Part shown: piece after piece, positions 60,737 to 64,000 of the stretch
Layout of the letters: each line of letters starts with the position of its first letter
Numbering within the stretch: position 1 is the stretch's first letter
Source: JAMZMI01 sp039970095
GTDB lineage: Bacteria; Bacteroidota; Bacteroidia; Cytophagales; Cyclobacteriaceae
Assembly: GCA_039970095.1 (NCBI GenBank)
Contig: JBDVMP010000106.1
Location: 23,173-87,172 of the forward strand
Direction of reading: 5' to 3'
DNA length: 64,000 nucleotides
The notes under the pieces: generated by a model
What the model was told of the DNA's origin: nothing
Database searches by the model: none
What the model saw: only the letters and a program-made list of their open reading frames with translations
Position numbers and translations under genes: made by a program

Positions 60737-61803
60737 GATTATTAGCATTGCTTTTATTGGTGGGGTTAGTCTCCTGCAGCCGCAAACCTGAAAAGAAACA
60801 AATCACAGTCAAGGAAGTGTCGCTAGGCACTACGGACGATTTGGACGCCCCCAAACGTTTGTCAGAATGGGGGTTATTCCAGCAGCCAATGGCTCAGCTC
60901 ACGCCCCACAGGGGTGTCATTCCTTACGACCTGAATACTCCGCTTTTTACAGATTATGCGCACAAGGCGCGCTTTGTCAAACTACCCGAGGGAACTACGT
61001 CAAACTACAACCCATCAGAGGTGATGGATTTTCCGGAAGGAACCATCCTGATCAAGAGCTTCTATTACCCCTTGGATTTTGCTCATCCTGAAGGCGATCG
61101 TCGAATTATAGAAACGAGACTTCTTATCCATGAGCCCAAAGGCTGGCAAGCACTGGTCTATGTTTGGAATGCGGAACAAACGGAAGCTGAACTCAAAATT
61201 GCTGGAAAAACCCTGCCTGTCAGCTGGAAGGATGAGGATGGGGTTTTGAGAAATGTAAAATACTCTGTGCCTAATCTGGTACAGTGCAAAAGCTGCCACG
61301 AACTTAATGGAGAAATGGCTCCCATTGGGCCTACGGCTCGTCAGCTGAACAAAACATTCAGCTACGCAGATGGTGCGCACAACCAACTTTCCAAGTGGGC
61401 GTCATTGGGTATGTTGACCAACATGCCACCGGAATCAGAGTGGCCGATTATTCCTGTCTGGGACGATGAAACTACTGGGACGCTGGACGCACGAGCGCGT
61501 GCATGGCTGGAGATCAACTGTGCGCACTGCCACAGGGCGGAGGGGCCAGCTAAAAACACAGGACTCTATCTTACCTATGCCGAAACTGACCTTTACAAGT
61601 TGGGAGTCAACAAACCACCCGTTGCTGCTGGCAGAGGATCGGGAGGACTGAAGTTTGGGATTGTGCCAGGACAGCCCGATCAATCAATTTTGTATCACCG
61701 TATTGGCAGCACTGACCCTGGTGTGATGATGCCGGAGCTAGGTCGCAAAATGAATCACGATGAAGGGATCGCTTTAATTCGTGAATGGATCGCGGAGATG
61801 TAA
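60733..61803 (+). CDS. Diheme c-type cytochrome lipoprotein (SO2930/TIGR03806-like)
   Basis: This 356-aa protein has the lipobox LLVGLVSCSR. Two c-type heme motifs follow, CKSCH (in NLVQCKSCHELNGEM, about residue 185) and CAHCH (in INCAHCHRAEGPA, about 260). The ~150-residue N-terminal region (QPMAQLTPHRGVIPYDLNTP) is typical of the SO2930 family. The terminal part has LFTDYAHKARFVKLPEGTTS-type beta strands and PDQSILYHRIGSTDPGVMMP. It would carry electrons in the periplasm. It overlaps the beta-helix gene by four bases, so the two products very likely act together. Confidence 0.92.
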   Translation: MRLLALLLLVGLVSCSRKPEKKQITVKEVSLGTTDDLDAPKRLSEWGLFQQPMAQLTPHRGVIPYDLNTPLFTDYAHKARFVKLPEGTTSNYNPSEVMDFPEGTILIKSFYYPLDFAHPEGDRRIIETRLLIHEPKGWQALVYVWNAEQTEAELKIAGKTLPVSWKDEDGVLRNVKYSVPNLVQCKSCHELNGEMAPIGPTARQLNKTFSYADGAHNQLSKWASLGMLTNMPPESEWPIIPVWDDETTGTLDARARAWLEINCAHCHRAEGPAKNTGLYLTYAETDLYKLGVNKPPVAAGRGSGGLKFGIVPGQPDQSILYHRIGSTDPGVMMPELGRKMNHDEGIALIREWIAEM

Positions 61804-61852
61804 CGGATTTTGCATCCCATTACCTATCTTTCTAACCTAAAAAACACACCCC

Positions 61853-62782
61853 ATGAACTACACAGAAGGAATGCTCAGGGAAGATGCCCTGCAAGGAAAA
61901 ACAATCATCGTCACCGGAGGAGGAACCGGCCTTGGCAAGTCCATGGCCACCTATTTTTCTCAGCTTGGAGCCAATGTGGTGATCACCAGCCGCAAGCTGG
62001 AGGTGCTTCAGCAAACCGCTCAAGAGATAGAGGGAGCAAGCGGCAATACCGTATTGCCACTGGCGTGTGATGTGCGTGAATATGAGCAGGTCGAAAAGGT
62101 GATTGCTGACACGAAAGCGAAGTTTGGGGGTATAGATGTGTTGTTAAACAATGCAGCGGGTAATTTCATCAGCCCGACTGAGCGCTTGTCACATCGTGCA
62201 TTCGATACAGTTGTAGATATTGTTTTGAAGGGTTCTTACAACTTCACGCTGGCCGTGGGTAAGGACTGGATAGAAGAAAAGAAAGCAGGAAACATCCTCA
62301 GCATTGTGACTACCTATGCCTGGACCGGATCCGGCTATGTGGTTCCCTCCGCATGCGCCAAAGCAGGCGTGCTTTCCATGACACGCTCATTGGCTGTAGA
62401 GTGGGCAAAGTATGGCATTCGTGCCAATGCCATTGCCCCGGGACCTTTTCCTACCAAAGGTGCGTGGGATCGGTTACTTCCGGGTGGGCTCAAAGAGAAA
62501 TTTGATCCGGCAAATAAAGTGCCCGTAGGCAGGGTGGGAGAGCATCAGGAGCTGGCCAATCTGGCAGCCTACCTCGTGTCTGACTACTCCGCATATGTCA
62601 ATGGCGAAGTGATTACTATAGATGGCGGTGAATGGCTCAAAGGCGCAGGAGAGTTCAACCAACTCGATCAGGTGCCGGACGAACTGTGGGATGCTATGGA
62701 AATGGGACGCAAAAAAGAAGGCAGCAAACTCAAGATGATGTGGCTCTACCTCAATGGCATGCGGAAGATCAAGTTCAAGTAG
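61853..62782 (+). CDS. SDR of the 2,4-dienoyl-CoA reductase-like branch
   Basis: This 309-aa protein has the Rossmann motif VTGGGTGLGKSMA at about residue 21 and NNAAGNF at about 100. The usual YxxxK is SACAK in VVPSACAKAGVLSM, so the Tyr is absent, as in bacterial and mitochondrial 2,4-dienoyl-CoA reductases, where another residue donates the proton. NAIAPGPFPTKGAWDRLLPG also suits that branch. It may reduce polyunsaturated acyl-CoA in beta-oxidation. It follows the cytochrome gene by 49 bp on the same strand but is probably not functionally linked. Confidence 0.88.
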   Translation: MNYTEGMLREDALQGKTIIVTGGGTGLGKSMATYFSQLGANVVITSRKLEVLQQTAQEIEGASGNTVLPLACDVREYEQVEKVIADTKAKFGGIDVLLNNAAGNFISPTERLSHRAFDTVVDIVLKGSYNFTLAVGKDWIEEKKAGNILSIVTTYAWTGSGYVVPSACAKAGVLSMTRSLAVEWAKYGIRANAIAPGPFPTKGAWDRLLPGGLKEKFDPANKVPVGRVGEHQELANLAAYLVSDYSAYVNGEVITIDGGEWLKGAGEFNQLDQVPDELWDAMEMGRKKEGSKLKMMWLYLNGMRKIKFK

Positions 62783-62876
62783 GCTGCTACTCTGAGACCG
62801 AAGGGTGTTTTGTCGACTACACAGGCTCAGACCGACACACTGGGACTCCACAGAGCGACTAAGGTTTTTTTCAATG

Positions 62877-62978
62877 CCGTCCTTCCACGACGCAGCGGAG
62901 CGAGGTTCGAGGAATCCTAGACTTTAGATGAGATTCCGGTATCCGTTCTCCCTTCGGTCAGACAAAACCGGAATGACG
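62877..62978. repeat. Degenerate CGTCATT-type dispersed repeat, copy E
   Basis: It starts CCGTCCTTCCACGACGCAGC and ends CAAAACCGGAATGACG, with GAGGAATCC and GAGATTCCG inside. The inverted ends are as in copies A-D, but the interior is different and shorter. The 363-base gap 62783-63145 otherwise holds a terminator and the phhA promoter. Confidence 0.6.
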
Positions 62979-63000
62979 TTTCTTTTTACAATGCAATTCC

Positions 63001-63049
63001 AACTTCCAAAGTCTCGGTGCTTGTCCGTGAAGACTTTGGAAGTTTTTTA
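63001..63049 (+). terminator. Strong terminator before phhA
   Basis: AACTTCCAAAGTCT (63001-63014) pairs perfectly with AGACTTTGGAAGTT (63031-63044), followed by T residues. Confidence 0.88.
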
Positions 63050-63115
63050 AATTAAGACTCCATCCCCACTTCCCACCACCCATAAAAAACGGAACTTTTC
63101 GCTTTGAAGAATTGC

Positions 63116-63123
63116 TACATTTG
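63116..63123 (+). promoter_or_regulatory. -7 element of the phenylalanine hydroxylase gene
   Basis: TACATTTG matches TAnnTTTG and lies 22 bases before the ATG at 63146. This supports that start rather than the ATG at 63104, which precedes the promoter. No good -33 TTG was found. Confidence 0.5.
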
Positions 63124-63145
63124 TAGCTTAAAACACCCCACACAA

Positions 63146-63889
63146 ATGCAACAGATCTACGGAAACTACAACGAGGAGGACTTTCAGGTATGGAAGCTAC
63201 TCTACGAACGACAAATCAAGAACCTACCAAAGGCCGCTAGTAAGGCCTATCTGGATGGTTTAGGCAAGGTTGTTTTCGAGGCTGAGCATATTCCTAAGTT
63301 CTCTGAAACCAACGAGATTCTGAGCAGCCTTACCGGCTGGAAGTTGGCCGTGGTGCCGGGTATCGTGCCTGACTACACATTTTTTGAGCTCATGTCCAAC
63401 AAGCGCTTTCCGGCCACCACGTGGCTCAGGAAGATGGAGGAGCTGGATTATCTGGAAGAACCGGATATGTTTCACGATGTGTTTGCGCACGTGCCGCTAC
63501 TCTCCAATCAGAGCTTTGTTGATTTTCTGGAGGAGCTGAGCAAGATCGGGCTGGAGTATGTAGGCAATGATTATGCTATAGAGTTGTTGTCTCGTGTTTA
63601 CTGGTTTACGGTCGAGTTTGGTTTGATTCGTGAAAACAACGAATTGAGAATCTATGGAGCAGGAATTTTATCTTCAGCAGGCGAAACCAAATATTGTTTG
63701 TCTGACGAGCCGGAGCACCACGAATTCAGCGTGACGAAAATGGTGGACACACCATATCGGAAGGATGTTTTTCAAAAAGAGTATTTCATAATAGAATCTT
63801 ACGAGCAGCTTTATCAGAGTCTTCCTGAGATTCGTGCAGTTTTAAAAGAAGCTCTCCAAAAAAGTAAGCCCGAATCGGTTACGGCTTAG
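63146..63889 (+). CDS. phhA: Phenylalanine 4-monooxygenase
   Basis: I chose the ATG at 63146 because the promoter -7 box at 63116-63123 lies behind an upstream in-frame ATG at 63104. The ~247-aa enzyme is a catalytic aromatic amino acid hydroxylase domain without a regulatory N-terminus. The iron ligands appear as HDVFAHVPLL (two His) and the Glu in YWFTVEFGLIRE. GIVPDYTFFELMSNKRFPAT is the pterin/substrate region. It converts phenylalanine to tyrosine with tetrahydropterin, Fe(II) and O2. It is followed by a terminator and then hisH. Confidence 0.95.
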   Translation: MQQIYGNYNEEDFQVWKLLYERQIKNLPKAASKAYLDGLGKVVFEAEHIPKFSETNEILSSLTGWKLAVVPGIVPDYTFFELMSNKRFPATTWLRKMEELDYLEEPDMFHDVFAHVPLLSNQSFVDFLEELSKIGLEYVGNDYAIELLSRVYWFTVEFGLIRENNELRIYGAGILSSAGETKYCLSDEPEHHEFSVTKMVDTPYRKDVFQKEYFIIESYEQLYQSLPEIRAVLKEALQKSKPESVTA

Positions 63890-63919
63890 CTTAAGCTTTC
63901 TAAATTTGACCTTCGTTTC

Positions 63920-63950
63920 GGTTGTGGGTACAGCTCACAGCCTTTTTTAT
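63920..63950 (+). terminator. Terminator of phhA
   Basis: GGTTGTG (63920-63926) pairs with CACAGCC (63936-63942), one G-U pair, followed by TTTTTT. Confidence 0.72.
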
Positions 63951-63955
63951 TTTCT

Positions 63956-64000
63956 ATGAGGGTAGCGATAGTAAAGTACAATGCGGGTAATATTCAGTCT
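63956..64000 (+). CDS. hisH: HisH (imidazole glycerol-phosphate synthase glutaminase subunit), 3' truncated by window edge
   Basis: The last 45 bases encode MRVAIVKYNAGNIQS, which matches the N-terminus of Bacteroidota HisH (xxAIIKYNAGNIxS). HisH supplies ammonia from glutamine to HisF in histidine biosynthesis, so hisA/hisF genes probably follow outside the window. Only 15 codons are visible, but the motif is distinctive. Confidence 0.8.
   Translation, partial: MRVAIVKYNAGNIQS

Noticed and set aside
63104..63145. Upstream start for phenylalanine hydroxylase
   Set aside because: It lies before the TACATTTG -7 element, so the mRNA would not contain it; the family begins at about the later Met.

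Overview
The window looks like chromosomal DNA of a marine or soil Bacteroidota bacterium, most likely Cytophagales-like (Reichenbachiella/Fulvivirga/Marivirga type). The reasons are a SusC/SusD pair, a TonB receptor with DUF4249 lipoproteins, type IX secretion C-terminal signals on giant repeat proteins, LytS/LytTR regulation, the BlaI/M56 pair, and Bacteroidota promoters (TTTG-N19-21-TAnnTTTG). I saw no prophage, transposase, CRISPR array, tRNA or rRNA. Taxonomy is inferred from gene families only.

Layout: 1-1561 is the 3' half of a CusA/CzcA metal-efflux pump. 1765-5313 is a LacI regulator divergent from a UxaA-family dehydratase plus an SDR, a small sugar-acid (possibly L-fucose) module. 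5626-8776 is a conserved 602-aa protein of unknown function, then gapA. 9068-15898 is an unknown cytosolic protein divergent from susC-susD-Calx-beta lipoprotein, closed by a strong terminator. 15985-22861 is a four-gene run: aminotransferase, SDF-type symporter, S41-like secreted protein, BNR-propeller protein. 23027-24119 is a small Cys-rich lipoprotein and a cluster of palindromic CGTCATT repeats. 24217-31126 is a giant secreted repeat protein next to its probable LytTR regulator and TPR histidine kinase. Two matching LytTR-type direct repeats sit upstream of the giant gene and of the kinase operon.

31372-34046 holds a 29-aa membrane peptide gene, a GNAT enzyme, a lytic transglycosylase and a LigB-type dioxygenase. 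34115-41249 is a tight operon: STN-containing TonB receptor, two DUF4249 lipoproteins, MG2-domain protein. 41500-43253 is a BlaI repressor with an M56-M23 fused metallopeptidase and clear tandem operators. 43634-48925 is a 1763-aa FG-GAP/MBG-repeat type IX secretion cargo. 49133-53557 holds a DUF1801 protein, a NYN protein, a cystathionine gamma-synthase-like enzyme and an M61 peptidase. 53728-59442 holds a lipoprotein, an ABC-F ATPase, a small unknown protein, a TetR-like regulator and an ABC1/AarF kinase. 59489-61803 is a beta-helix lipoprotein with a diheme cytochrome, a recurrent pair of unknown function. 61853-64000 holds an SDR, phenylalanine hydroxylase and the first 15 codons of hisH.

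The most interesting points are the LytTR site pair, the Cys arithmetic of the ten-repeat secreted protein (suggesting inter-repeat disulfides), the TonB/DUF4249/MG2 operon with a nested dyad upstream, the beta-helix/cytochrome pair, promoter elements exactly four bases from start codons (possible leaderless mRNAs), and the dispersed palindromic repeats.
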